From Acanthosepion esculentum (Eukaryota > Mollusca > Cephalopoda > Sepiida > Sepiidae), in contig OZ038479.1 of NCBI GenBank assembly GCA_964036315.1, positions 57,886,246-57,950,245 on the forward strand: a stretch of DNA of 64,000 nucleotides. The letters run 5' to 3'. Made by a program: the position numbers and the translations under genes. Positions 21,601-33,802 of the stretch are shown here, one piece after another (within the stretch, counting starts at the first letter, position 1; each line of letters starts with the position of its first letter). A model generated the notes under the pieces. The model was not told where the DNA came from. It made no database searches and saw only the letters and a program-made list of their open reading frames with translations.

Positions 21601-23326
21601 TTTCTACCAGTCATGAAAAAAAAAGCAATTAAAATTCTTTTGGTTGAGGAGATGTTATATCTTTACACAGCCAAAACCCCACACCTTACACATTTTACAC
21701 TTAGCGAACCATCTCTCTTTCCATAATATAATACATTAACACCCTCTCTCTCTTTCAATATGTAATGGTAGTCACTGACTATAAGAATAATTAGATCAGA
21801 CAGGCTGGGGATCCCAGTAATATGTCCAGATGAAATCTAAAAATAGATTCTCACACACATGCAGAATCAGAGATCAAGTATTTACATTGAGTTGGAAATA
21901 TCCGAAGAAATCAGTTGGGGAAATGAATCTCGAGAGAGTCATACAAGTCTTGAAACCATCATGTGAATGGATTCACCAAAATGAAGAGAAGGAATGCCAT
22001 CCCCAACTCATACAAATTCCAATTGCTAAGCATGATAATCAACTAAGACAGACGTGTGACCCACTCAACTGGACACAGGATACAACACATACAGTGCCAG
22101 ATCTTATCTGAAAAACGAATTCTACATTACTGAATATATGAAGAATGCACAGATTTTGGCGTCAAAACTCATAACAGTGAAGAAAGAAGAATAGCTCAAA
22201 AGATATAGCTGCTCGAGTGAAATGAACTGAACTGAAAATAGAAAGAACTAAGAGAAATATAAAACAAGAGAGAGAAAAGGGAAAAGAGAAAACCCTTATT
22301 TTACTTCAGGCAAAAGACTGAAGCTAAGTGATTGTTTTGACTTTCAATCTCAGAAATATAACGCACATATCTTTCCAAACAGTAATGTATAGCATGCATC
22401 TTTCCACACATTCCCTTACATTAATGTTTTCATGTATTGTCTCATTATAATTAAATCTTGTTTGTATATTGGCATTTGTTTCTTGTTCCTGTGGGTTGTC
22501 TCTCCTCATTTGTGTATTTGACCCTACGAGGAATCCTTCCACTACGATATCACTTCTCATATCCTTTGACAACCAGTTGTTTCTTTCAACTTTTTAAATT
22601 TTGTGCTGTGGCAGTTGTTCCATAACAATATACAGAGTTACAAAGTGTATACTTGTTGTGGGCAGGAGCCCAATTTGATTTCCAGTGATTATGAAGATAT
22701 TCTGTCAAAGGTGTTTCAGCAAAGAAACTCCTCAGGAGCAACTATCAAAGTCACTCCAGAGGAGTTTCTTTACTCAGATCATAGGATCATTCAGGTGTGA
22801 GTACCCTTAGATCAGCCTAAGCCTAAATTTCACTGTTTATTGGAAATTATTTGAAGGAGACAATTTTTTGTGACCAGTAATTACTAATGCTAATGAGGGA
22901 CTTGACAGGCAATATAGTCAGGAATAAGTGGTGGGGACACCTTAAGTCTATGATTAGGTTGTTTGCTGCTGAATCTGGATAGATTAACAGCACAAATGGC
23001 AGTCAAATCTAAATTAAAGAGGGTCATGAAATTGGGAGATCATGGGAATGTAGCCGTAGTTAGAACTGAGGTGGCCACTTTGCTTATCAAGATGGACCAA
23101 AGCCTAGTAGTTCGGGCTTGTTTAAAAAGTCTTCCTAAGTGACAAATATAGCTGCTGAACTGTAGTAAGAAGAATTGACTAGTTCGTCTTGCGTGTCACA
23201 TTGCCAGATGCACAATGGGTGACTACAAAGACAACTTTGAGTCTTTTCATCCTTCTTATCAGTAGGGAGCCTGGACTGAGTCCTGCCAATTTAAATACCT
23301 TTTTAACTGATTTTCCTAAAATTGAG
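21601..23326. other. Decayed sequence between RNase H fragment and right direct repeat
   Basis: Continues the deleted element. A 65-codon open frame at 22603-22800 and a following stretch around 22980-23110 look coding in composition but match no family I can name. A purine-rich run (GAGAGAGAAAAGGGAAAAGAG) lies at about 22268-22288. Confidence 0.35.
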
Positions 23327-23476
23327 TAAAACTAAAGTTCCCCACCCAATCCACTTCCTACCAACAAGAAAAGGTGATTATGTGTTGTGTAAATTTTTTT
23401 GGACATGAGAAATTAAATTTGTGGGTTGTTTACATTCATACTATCCAACCAAAATGCATATAGTTTTACAGAAAAT
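23327..23476 (+). repeat. Direct repeat, right copy (LTR-like)
   Basis: Counterpart of 21031-21158: shares AAAGTTCCCCACC, AATCCACTTCCTACC, TATGTGTTGTGTAAATT, GTGGGTTGTTTACATTCATA and ATGCATA.AGTTTTACAG. It has an internal insertion with GGACATGAGAAATT. Confidence 0.55.
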
Positions 23477-23479
23477 AAT

Positions 23480-24265
23480 TTAATTAATCTGATTTGGAAC
23501 AAATATTACTTTTAGTTTAATGCAGAAATGCATTTTTTAACATGGAGTTATTTAGGAAAATAGTTTCCATAATCTAATATTTATTGAACTGTAGGTACTT
23601 TGACTTTAAATTTATGATAGTTATCGCTCTTAGTTTCTGATAATGTTGTGCATGGAGGTCCATATTTACAAAAATACATACTTCTTAACATACAGGTGAT
23701 TGGTGAATTGTAATAAGCTTTTCCATTTATGATTAGTAAATATAGTTTTTACTTAATAAAAGTATCTTCTAACTTGTACCAATTAATACAGAATTTTAAA
23801 GGATTTAAAACTTCATAACTTATTCTAATTAAAAAAAATTAAAACAATTGTTTTAAAAATACATTATTCATCAAAAAAATCTTAAAGAAAATATTGTCCT
23901 TAATATATCTTATTCATAAAAGTAATTAAAAGATTTTCTAATTAAATAATATCTTTGTTTTATTGCATTTTAGGATTCAGAGCCAATTTTTGGTAACAGA
24001 GGGTCGTGTTTAAAAATAAAATATCCAAGGAGTTCTGTGCATAACTAATATAAATATTAAGTGTTACAAAATTAATTTCTTGAAATTTCAAAAAATTAAG
24101 TGGGAAGCAGGCACCAAATGTAAAAAAGAACACAAATTCAGAAAGCAGAAGTGATGTCCGTCCATTCACGTTCGACTGAAGATGTAGACATGGCTGGGGA
24201 GTCTGCACTAAGAAATTTAGAATGCAGTAAAGCAAACAAAAATTAATATCTGCAGAAAGCCGGAT
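23480..24265 (+). repeat. A+T-rich foldback-family repeat, copy 1
   Basis: One of many copies of a long A+T-rich repeat. Diagnostic blocks in order: TTAATCTGATTTG.AACAAATATTA, TAATGTTGTG, ATTATTCATC, AATTAAAAG.TTTTCTAATTAA, TTTTATTGCATTTT. Other copies in the same orientation: 28500-30420, 54380-54800, 55880-57225, 58540-58880. Inverted copies: 30620-31500, 41070-42420, 58880-59560. No coding capacity. Confidence 0.6.
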
Positions 24266-24269
24266 GAAC

Positions 24270-26079
24270 AATTATTCAATGGTTGAATTGTTAATGTCTT
24301 TTATATAGAAGAAAATAATACTATAGAAAAGAAACGGGTTACAGAAAAGAAAAATATTTAACGTAAAAACTCATACACTGGATTCTAGACAGAGAGAGAC
24401 AGTAAGTATGTATGTGATTAATTTGTTGTTAAATCGTTTCAGAATGATATATGACTCTTGCGAGGGATAAAGTTTTCTGTGCGGGGCTTAAAGTTATAGT
24501 GGCGTTCCTCCTCCCAAAGCTTGCCCGGGCCAATTCTCTCTTCAAGAATTTTCTCCAGTCTGCCTTTTTCAGCATAACTACACATTTATATAGATAAACA
24601 CGGCTGATTATAACTGACCCTCCGCCCTACTACTTCACACGCGATTATCATGGGGTTCTGGCTGCTTCAACCAAAATCATGTGAATTCCAAAGTTCCTTT
24701 TAGCTTACTCAGCTCTATTTCAATTTTTAATCGATAAAAATTATGTTGACCATTTTCATTGCCTTCTGATGACCCAGATTCAATGGGTACAACTTCTGCC
24801 CTAGATCAGATTTCCCCATCAGTAAACAAAATGCTCTGATTTAATTTCGCTATTCAAATCTACTCCAATTTCACTGAAAAAAAAAATACGTGTGTGTGTG
24901 TGTTTCCCAGACTCTCTCTCTGTCACACACTGCAAAAAGATGTTAAAATTTCTAACATTAATCTTTGATATTGTGTTGACACAAGTAAAACTATTTTTAA
25001 CAATTAAAATAAAAGTGTTAAGAATATCTAAAATTTTTAAAAATTGATTTTAATCCTTACATAACACTTTCCTCTGGAGGTACCTAAAAGTGTAGAATTT
25101 TTTCTATCTAATCTGAAAGAAAATAACAGGTTTTATTAAATTGTGCAATTATTATAAATTATTTTTAAGATGCAGGACAAATTATTAGTTAGTTCATACT
25201 TAATACTGCTTTTGTTTTTCTTTCTTTTTTTTATTGGAATTTCAGTGATTTTCTTTCATAAAACTGTAAAAAAAATTAAAATTGGACATCCCCAAAATTA
25301 AAAAGTACACACAAGAGATGGAAAAAGTAGGGTGGCAGGTAAAAAGGTCTACCAATTTGGATAATTTCCTGATTTTTGGCAAATATTTTAAAACAAAGGA
25401 TAGCAATATTTTGCTTTCAGTTAAAAAAAAGAAAAAAGCATCATTTTTTTTGTGGATTTTGGTTAGGTTAGACAAGCCTTGTGTACCTAGTTAATGCAAG
25501 TAAGTATTGTTCCTGGCCACATCTTTGGTTATGATCTAGGTTGAGATTCCCAACCTCCCCAGTTTATTTTGGCCCCCTTTTATCTCGACTGGGTCAGCTT
25601 TTTATTTCCCCATGTCTATATATATTTTTTCCTTTTCCCACTCCCTTAGCGAGAGAGCCTCTTGATTTTGTCCCATGGGCAGAATACAGCGGCCTCTCCT
25701 TTTTTGAGGGTTGGACGGACTCTTATAACATCAGTTATGTCATTATGCTGAGTTTATTTTGTGTTGAGTTTTAGTTTATTATTGGGTTCATCTTCATTAT
25801 TAGATTTTTATGGCATGGGGCGCGTTTTATAGGTCCCCCTTGAGAGGATGCGGTATTGTGGCGTATGGAGGATTGAGTGGTGATGGACGAGTTTTTATGG
25901 TGAATGTGGAAATTGTAATGAATGAGTGAATGGGTCGTGAATCGGATTAGTTAGGTATAGGATAATATAGTGTCGACCGGCCTCAACCCCTCCCCTTTTT
26001 AGGCCATGTGCCACAATTGTATATTTTATACAATAAATATTCCAGCCAGTATCAGTGGGAAAAGAAATCTCACACATCA
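24270..26079. other. Unclassified insert, richer in G+C
   Basis: Two stretches differ in composition from the surrounding repeats. 24300-24800 contains GAAACGGGTTACAGAAAAGA and AGCTTGCCCGGGCC. 25480-26040 has an open frame 25541-25774 and a 3' part rich in TGAATG repeats. A TG run lies at 24891-24902. No domain, tRNA-like box or LTR pair was found. Both look like mobile DNA of unknown type. Confidence 0.35.
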
Positions 26080-26720
26080 ACTTTTTAATTCCTTCTCGGT
26101 AAATGCCAAGAAATCTCAGGATTTTAAACACAAGGAACCAAATCTTGGCTAACACCGCGTAATTTTCGGTTTTACACAGAATATTTTCTCAAAATAATTT
26201 CCCCGATTCTGTCATGTTTTTCCTTTTCTTAATTCTTTTTTTCTCATTACTTTTAACTTCGACATTATTGTATGAACTGAACGAACAATTAAAAAATTGC
26301 GTAGGTTAACTTAAATCCCAACAAAATCATTTGAACACAAGGAAATCACGTTTGTTTTTCTCATTGAGTTTTTCTGGTAGGAAAGGTAAGTGGAAAAATC
26401 GAAAGAATTTTGAAATAAGAAAAAGAGATCGTAAATTACTTATTTGCTGCACCATTTTTATTTCTTTTTATTCCATGTTAGCGTTAGCAAAATGGAAATA
26501 ATTTTTTTTACCTATTCATTTATTTCACCATATCAGATATTTTGTTTTGAAGAAATTATATTTTTTTTCATTTTAGAAGTAAGTCGTCTGTTGGATTTTG
26601 TTATTTCGTTCTTTAGTTTTTATTTTATTTTAATTCACTTACGGACGAAAAACATTTGGCTTCATTTTATAACTTGTTAAATTAAAAATTTACATAGTAC
26701 TCTTTCTAATTAAATTGGAA
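26080..26720. repeat. Repeat block A, copy 2
   Basis: Matches 11730-12170, 38630-39110 and 45540-46100: AAATGCCAAGAAATCTCAGGA, TTTAAACACAAGGAACC, TGTCATGTTTTTC, GTAGGTTGAC or close variants, and TTAGCAAAATGGAAA. Non-coding in this copy. Confidence 0.6.
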
Positions 26721-27080
26721 ATTTTATGGAATTTGGTTGATTTGCAATGTAACACCCGCGCTGAGTTCGCATTAAAAATTTCCAGAATATGTGTAATTGT
26801 ACATGCTCCATTTGAATCTGTCTTGATAAAATCTACCGTTTTGGAGTTATCGACAATGAAATTTGGGATTCAGTCGCGTCGTTAGCGACAGCCATTACTC
26901 GCGTTGTTTGCATACATTCGCTGCGGAAAGCTAAACTCGGAACTGATTTTTCTTGTCTAACTTCATCTCAATTACTGCGCACGAGAACTATTTACGTAGA
27001 CACGCTCAGTTTGCGCAATGATACTTACACTGATAGCTATTCTGCAGCAAATGTATGCAAACAATGCCCGTAATGAAATG
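26720..27080. repeat. Foldback core with CpG-bearing inverted repeat
   Basis: The arm at about 26893-26925 (CATTACTCGCGTTGTTTGCA, then TACATTCGCTGC) is the imperfect reverse complement of about 27042-27074. The interior includes ACTGCGCACGAGAAC. The same TGTTTACATACGTTTGCC motif is in both arms of the foldback at 46317-47792, so these are related cores. Confidence 0.6.
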
Positions 27081-28250
27081 GAAGCTAAATGTTTAAAATT
27101 ATTTCCAGTAAGTAAAGTAAAATATTCTGGTGTATATATATTCAGATAGAAATTGTATAGATTGGAATGTCAAATTTAATTTCGATCTCTTAAAATTTTT
27201 TTAAAAGCTGCCATTTTCTTAATTTTAAGAAATTTGTAAACAAAAAAAAAAATTATCGATTTTAAAATTCTTTCAGAAAATAAAAATATATATTTCTGAC
27301 ACGTTATTTGAGTAAAATTAGAAAATCTAAAGTTAAATTTGATTTGAAATAAATATAGTATGAAAAAGTAATATACAACCATTTATTTAATGACTGGTCC
27401 TGCTTATAATAGCTTATCTGAGGCGATAATGGATGGCCAATTGAATGACGAAGCGATGACAGCAGGTATGGTTGGCTTGAATTGATACAAAAATTTAAGA
27501 GATCTAAAGTGGTCACCTCCGTTTTTTCGGCATAAATTTTCGATACGTAAGGTTTAAAATTAAATTTTAAAAATAAAAAAAACTTTCTTGATTCCATTTT
27601 TAGCTTTAATTGAAAGCTTAATGATTACATTTATTATTCTATTTACTATTAAGTAAAATATTCTGGTGTATTTCAGATAGAAATTATATAGATTGAAATA
27701 TCAAATTTCATTTTCAATTTCTTCAAATTTTCTTAAAAGTGGCCATTTTCTTAATTTTAAGAAATTTATAAACAAAAAAGTTTAAAATTCTTTCAAAAAA
27801 TACATATATATTTCTGATACATTATCTGAGTAAAATTAGAATATTTAAATTTAAATTAATCTGATTTTGAAATAAATATTACTTACTTATGGCATAAAAA
27901 AGTAATATACAACCAGTTATTAATGATTGGTCCTGTTCATCTGATCCATGGTTTGATGGACTGCTGATTGATGAAGCGATGACAGCTACTATGGATGACT
28001 CTAATTGACATAATTTTCAGAAATCAAAGTGAATGCATTTTATTGGTTTTTAACTACCTAGTAATTTTTACAAATGAACATATTTTCCGCAATTACTTAA
28101 TATTTTATTGACTTTTATTTACCTTTCGAAGATGCAAAAATAAAAAAATTAAAATACTATAAAACTTTCTTCAAATAATTTTATAATTTAATAACAAATG
28201 AAATACCATGATTACTCAATTGAAGTATGACCAACACTAATGTAAATACA
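27080..28250 (+). repeat. Tandem pair of A+T-rich units (about 560 bp apart)
   Basis: 27100-27500 and 27650-28040 share AAAATATTCTGGTGTAT, GATAGAAATT.TATAGATTG, GCCATTTTCTTAATTTTAAG, AAAGTAATATACAACCA.TTA and GAAGCGATGACAGC. An inverted relative of the 3' part lies at 55070-55500. No gene. Confidence 0.55.
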
Positions 28251-28259
28251 TTAAAAAAA

Positions 28260-29480
28260 ATATTTAGTGAAATAGTAATTGAAAAAGTAAAACTTAGTTT
28301 AAGCTTTAAACTTCTAAAGCTGAATGGGAATTTTTAAAACCTGTTGAAACGTAATTGAAGTGACCTAATAAAGGAACAAAACTTTTAGATCTTAATAATG
28401 GCAATTTCAGTCTACCATACATGAAAATAAGGAACATGTTAAGTAAAAAAAATACAAAATAAAAAATTATTTTAAAAATAGAATAGCTCAACAAAGTTTA
28501 TTAATCTTTTCAATTTTGGATTCATAAATTTGGTTTCCACTTAAATACTATATCACATCCAGGAAATAGTCCAATACAGAATTTTAAACTATTATAAAGT
28601 CTTATAATTAAAATTTAAAAAAAAAATGGAAAAATTGTTGCAAAAATTCATTATTCATCCGAAAATTTTTATTTCTTCAGACAATAATGTCCTTAATATA
28701 ATTTATGTACAAATGAAATTAAAAGCTTTTCTAATTAAATAATGTCATAGTTTTATTGGATTCATTATTTTTCAATTCAGAGTAGATTTTCAGTTAGAAT
28801 AGCTCAAATTTGAAAAAAAAAGTAGGTGATTTAAAATCTCCAAGGAATCCTACTTTCAACAAAAAAAAATTCAGGAAATATAAAGGGTTTGTGCAAAATT
28901 TCATGAAATTTAGTAAGTGGGACAGGTAACATATTTTAAAAAAATATTTTTTACCAAAATTTTCTAAAATAAAAAAAATAATTTCACTCATTTGTGAATA
29001 AACCCTGAAAATTTCATTAAAATCATACAATATTTGATTTTTACAAGAATTTCCAAATCAATGTGTTTTCAATGGGAAAAAAAGTGCAAAAATATCAATG
29101 TTATATAGCCACTGCGATGACGTAAACAAAAGATTTTAACCAAAATTTTGAACATGTTAGGAATAAAAACTTTCAAAAAATAATTAAAAAATACTTTGGT
29201 CATTCATTTTAAAAAGAAAAAAAACAATAAGGTTTGAAAATTTAATTTTATAACAAATGAAAAATCTTTCTTGAAGCATTTATTTTAGTTTTAATTTCCA
29301 GCTAAATAATATTTCTAATAAGCAAAATACTTTGTTGCATTTCTAAAATTAATTTAAACTGACTGGAAGTTATTTTTTTTCTTTTGCTAAAATAGCTGAT
29401 TAGCATCCTTTTCTTTCATCACAATGTGATTGTCTTTATTAAGAAATCTTCCAAAAATACAATATACTTCTCTGAAACTT
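28260..29480 (+). repeat. Foldback-family repeat, copy 2
   Basis: Same blocks as at 23480: ATTATTCATCC, AATTAAAAGCTTTTCTAATT, TTTTATTGGATTC, then CTCCAAGGAATCCTACTTTC and CCTGAAAATTTCATTAAAAT. Only A-rich short frames occur. Confidence 0.55.
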
Positions 29481-31500
29481 TATTTAAGGAATATTAGCTG
29501 ATTTAAAATATAATTAATCTGAATTGAAACAAATATTATTTATTTTAAATTTAAAATATTGCATTTTTTTAACCTGACTCTAGTCGTTTGATTAAGCTAT
29601 TGATGTGTTTGACAACTTGATGACAGATAGATATTTTTATCTAATATTGTTCTGTGGGCTCTTTATCTGTAAAACATAATTGAAGTCTACAAATTCAGCA
29701 TTTCTTTTATAATTTTTAAGTAATCTTTAATTTTTAAAACTTAGGAAATATTCTCCATAATGTAATGTTTTATTAAATAGTTTGGTTTTACAATAGCTAT
29801 TGCTCTTATTTTCTAATAATATTGTGTATTGGCACTGGTAACTGCAAAAATTTGCATATTTATGCACATACCAAAAAAATACAAAATTCTTTAGTTTTCA
29901 ATTAATAATAATATCTAAAAGGGGAAATTTATACAGAATTTAATTAAATTTAAAACTTAATAAATTATTCCAATAAAAATTTTAAAAGGATGAAAAAAAT
30001 TCCTATAAGAATTTATTATTCATTGAAAAAAAAATTTTCTGAAGACAATAAATAGTATATCTTATTTATAAAAGCAATTTGGGTAGCAGAATTAAAAAGA
30101 AAAAAGATTTTTACCAAGATTTAAAAAAAATAAATTTCAAAGATAATTTAATTCATATATGAATACATCATCAAAATTTAATTAAAATCCGACAATTATT
30201 TGCAAGAATTTCCAAGTCATTGCAAAAAAACTGCTAAAATTGCCTATACTAATCTTTGGGGCCCCCACTGACACAAGAAAAAGAACGTTTTAACCCAAAT
30301 ATCATGTACCACTTTTAGAAATTAATAAATACTTTGGTCTTTGCTTTTAATAATTGAAAAAAACTATGTTTTTATCAAGTTTGAGGGCTTTCTTCATCAT
30401 AGTATGCCCCTTTTTTCAGGGAATTAGTGGCGGTACCTGTACTAAAACTCACATGTTCTTCTATAAGTACCACAATGTAATTTGTAAAAATAAAATTAAA
30501 AAGTACCTCAAACAAGCATTTTAAATAATTTAAAATGGCCTAATTGAAATTAAATTTCAGTCCTATTTGAAATATCATGGCCTAAAGCTAGATACCTCTA
30601 TTGATTCACTGCACAGTGAGCATACCATGATGAAAAATTGCCCTAAATTTAATAAAAAACAAAGTTTTATCATTAAAATCTTTGTCAGTATTAAGAGGAA
30701 GCAACAAAGGATACTTTGATTATTAAATCATATTTTATAATTCACTTTAGGTTTTAAATTTTGTTAAAGATTTTTTTTCTTCTGTGAGTAGGGTTGCGTG
30801 GCGAAGATTAATATAGGAAATATGAGCATCTTTTTTGCAGTCAAAAACATTGATTTGGATATTCTTGCAAAAATCAAATAACTGTTGGATTTTTGTTATT
30901 TCAGGACATATATACAAATGAATGAAATTATTTAAGAATTTGTTTTTTTTTTTAGAAAATTTTGGTATTTTTAATTTTAGGAATTTTCAAGAAAATAAAT
31001 TTACGCTGCTTAATGTTCATTTGAGTTTAAAGCAGAACTCCTTGGAGAATTTTAACTCCATCTTACTAAAAACTTGCTCTGCATTATAAAATAAAAAATG
31101 CAATAAAACTAAGACCGTATTTAATTAGAAAAGCTTTTAATTGCATTTATGAATAACATATATGATAGACACTATGTCTGTCTGAAGAAAAGAAGTTTGT
31201 TCAGTGAATAATGAATTTTTACAAAATTTTTTTTCATTTTTTAAAATGTTAATTAGAATTTAATTTTTTCTTAGTTGATGTTGTTATAAAGTAAAAACTA
31301 TATTTACTAACCATCAATCAAAATGCTTATTAAAATTCAGCATGCCTGTATTTTAAAAAGAATTTTGAATTTTTTATATATGAATATACATGCCGATTTC
31401 TGTATATATGTGTGTCCATACACAACATTATCAGAAAATAAAAGCGATAACTATAGTAAATTGTTAGCTGTTGTAATGGATTTAAAAAACATATTTTTGC
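29480..31500. repeat. Large inverted repeat (foldback), arms about 0.9 kb
   Basis: The plus arm, about 29480-30410, and the minus arm, about 30620-31500, are the same family head to head, separated by about 210 bp. The inner ends read TTTGAGGGCTTTCTTCATCA and CATGATGAAAAATTGCCCTA. Outer parts share AAAATAAAAGCGATAACTAT with TAGCTATTGCTCTTATTTTC. Arms are diverged, so the structure is old. There is no ORF that could be a transposase. Confidence 0.6.
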
Positions 31501-33456
31501 TCATAATGTAGAGAATATATTTGTCAAAAATCATTAATGTGTCCTTTACAAATACTTCAAATTTATAAAGACTGGGAAGAGATTATCACCTTGTGAATCT
31601 GAAAATAAACATTCAAACATGCCCTGTTTATAAAGCTAAGCCATGTGAAACAATGTGTTTTTATAAATTACTGATGTAAAAATAATCATTCTAATATACA
31701 AGTCATATTTTCACCAAGTTTATGGTGGGATATAAGTATAAAAGTTAACTGTGAAATCAGAACTGAATTATAAGTATCTACATTTTCATTGGAATTTGTA
31801 ATTAAAACATAATAGCAAAAAATACCGCAAGAAAAAATATAAATTTATATAAAATCCAATCAGGTAATTTAAAAAAATAATTAATAAATATTAGTGCAAT
31901 AAATTTTTTATAGTAAATAAATTTGTTGTAAATTCTTGAGAACAAACCAAAATGTAAATATTCACTTTCATAATATATTTAGGTTTTATTAAAATTCCTG
32001 TTATCATTTTTTAAAACAATAAACATTACCAGAAAGTGAATGTAGTTAAAATAATGGCAGTGTCAAAGGAAAAACCATACTTTTGATACTTTGTCTTTTT
32101 GTGAGCACGAAGGTCCAAGTTTACTAAAAAATATAATGGACAATGCTTAGCCTTTGTACTCACAAGAAAAAAGTGGTTTAAAGGATAGGTTTTTCCATTG
32201 AGACCACTGTTACTGCATACACTACTAACTTCCTGAGTAATGTGATATTTATTATCTACTTGTTATAAGGATTTATTGTTTACCATTTTATAAAAAAAAT
32301 CAATTGAAAGAATTATGGCAAAATGATCAAAATATATAAATCATCTACAATGCAATAATAAAAATGAGCAGTGAACCTGACAATTTGAATAAGCATGGGA
32401 CAAATGTAAATTAAAATTATTTGGTTCAGAAGAGATGCCCTTAATCTATTCTAGTGTAGTTATGGTGAAAGCAATTGAAAAAAATGCTCAGAAAATACAA
32501 TTTCTCAAAATTTATAATTCTACAGTTTCAGATGAAAAACTGAAAAGTAATTTGAGAGAGGAAAGCTGATATAAGCAAGAGAAAAGGACTAAGAGAATTA
32601 GAGCACCTGCCAGGATTTGTTGTCAGCAGGCATTAACAACACTTATGATACAGAGGACACTCACTTGGTGGCAGATTCGGATGAAAAACTGAACATAAAT
32701 TCTAGAAAGAATAGTATAACCAAGAAAAACAACTAAGAGAATTAGAGGGCCTTCCATGATTTGTTACTGGCAGGCATTTTGTGGCAGTTTCAGATGAAGA
32801 AACTCGAAAGTAATTGTAAAAGTACCAACAGTTAAATTCTAATTTTTTTTTGAATAGCCTAAATTACGTTCATCCAAAGAAAAGCAATAACTAAGTTTTA
32901 AAATACATATATTAGCAACAAACTAATAATTGCCACATTGAAATCACCATCTTGATTTCTGCAACTTATAAAAAAAATACTTTATTGCTTGATATTTGAA
33001 ATTTATTACTAATTCCATCTTCCTTGAAGTAAAACAAAGCCTCACTTCATCAATTATGCTTTAAATTTAATGATTTTGTCCCATTTCAAGATTCCTGTGC
33101 AAATGAATGTTCTTTTATTTTTGTTCACAATATTCATGTCCTAATTGCTCTGCTAATTTATGCTTTTATTTTGTCCAAACTGAGTTTCTTTACAAGTAAA
33201 GAAGAATCACCATAGAATAATATCTTACACATTTTCAAATTTTTCTGCAAAATACCACTGTACTTGCATATTGTGTTTCATACAGAAAAGGAAATTATTT
33301 GATGATTTTTCTATTGATCTTTCTTGGCTACTGCATTATGGAGTCCTTACTGTGATCTCAACTAGCATTAATATACAGCTAAATGTATCTGTTAAAATAT
33401 GAACTGATTTCATGTATTATTGTTTCTGTTAAAATATGTCATTACTTTTACTTCAC
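31501..33456. other. Upstream flank of ZNF-B
   Basis: A+T-rich, no gene. A diverged tandem pair at about 32470-32800 shares CAGTTTCAGATGAA(G)AAAC, TCTAGTG-like, and ACTAAGAGAATTAGAG with GGATTTGTTGTCAGCAGGCA or TGATTTGTTACTGGCAGGCA. From about 33190 it aligns with the region before ZNF-A. Confidence 0.5.
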
Positions 33457-33680
33457 AGGCCTTTCACTGAACAGGAAATCATGATATTCATAAAAACTGT
33501 TATTCTTGGGGATTTAAATGAAGGAAAATATGACTCTTCACTTTCTGATAAGAACTGAGAAATATATACTGCAATATTCATGTAATAGTTGTGTACGTAC
33601 ATTTTTCAAAAGTAACAAAGTGAACATTTACGTGCAAAAAAATGTACTTCGAAACGTGTGGTTTTTCTTTTCTGTAGAGT
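33457..33680 (+). promoter_or_regulatory. Conserved splice-acceptor tracts upstream of ZNF-B
   Basis: AGs at 33457-33458 (ACTTTTACTTCACAG) and 33676-33677 (TTTTCTTTTCTGTAG) correspond to those before ZNF-A and ZNF-C. The interval between them keeps the order of the other copies (TTTAAATGAAGG, GAAATATATACTG, GTGAACATTTACGTGC). The start ATG of ZNF-B lies 126 bases after the second acceptor. Confidence 0.5.
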
Positions 33681-33802
33681 ACATATGAGTAAAAATTTGA
33701 AAGAAGAATTAGAGAGAACTATGATCTTATGAGGTTTGCAAACCATTATATTTATTAAAATTTTGTGTACCACATGGAAAAACACACCAGAAACAACTAT
33801 AT

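Noticed and set aside
25541..25774. 77-codon frame as a small membrane protein
   Set aside because: Hydrophobic composition comes from T/C-rich DNA; there is no homologous copy or supporting signal.
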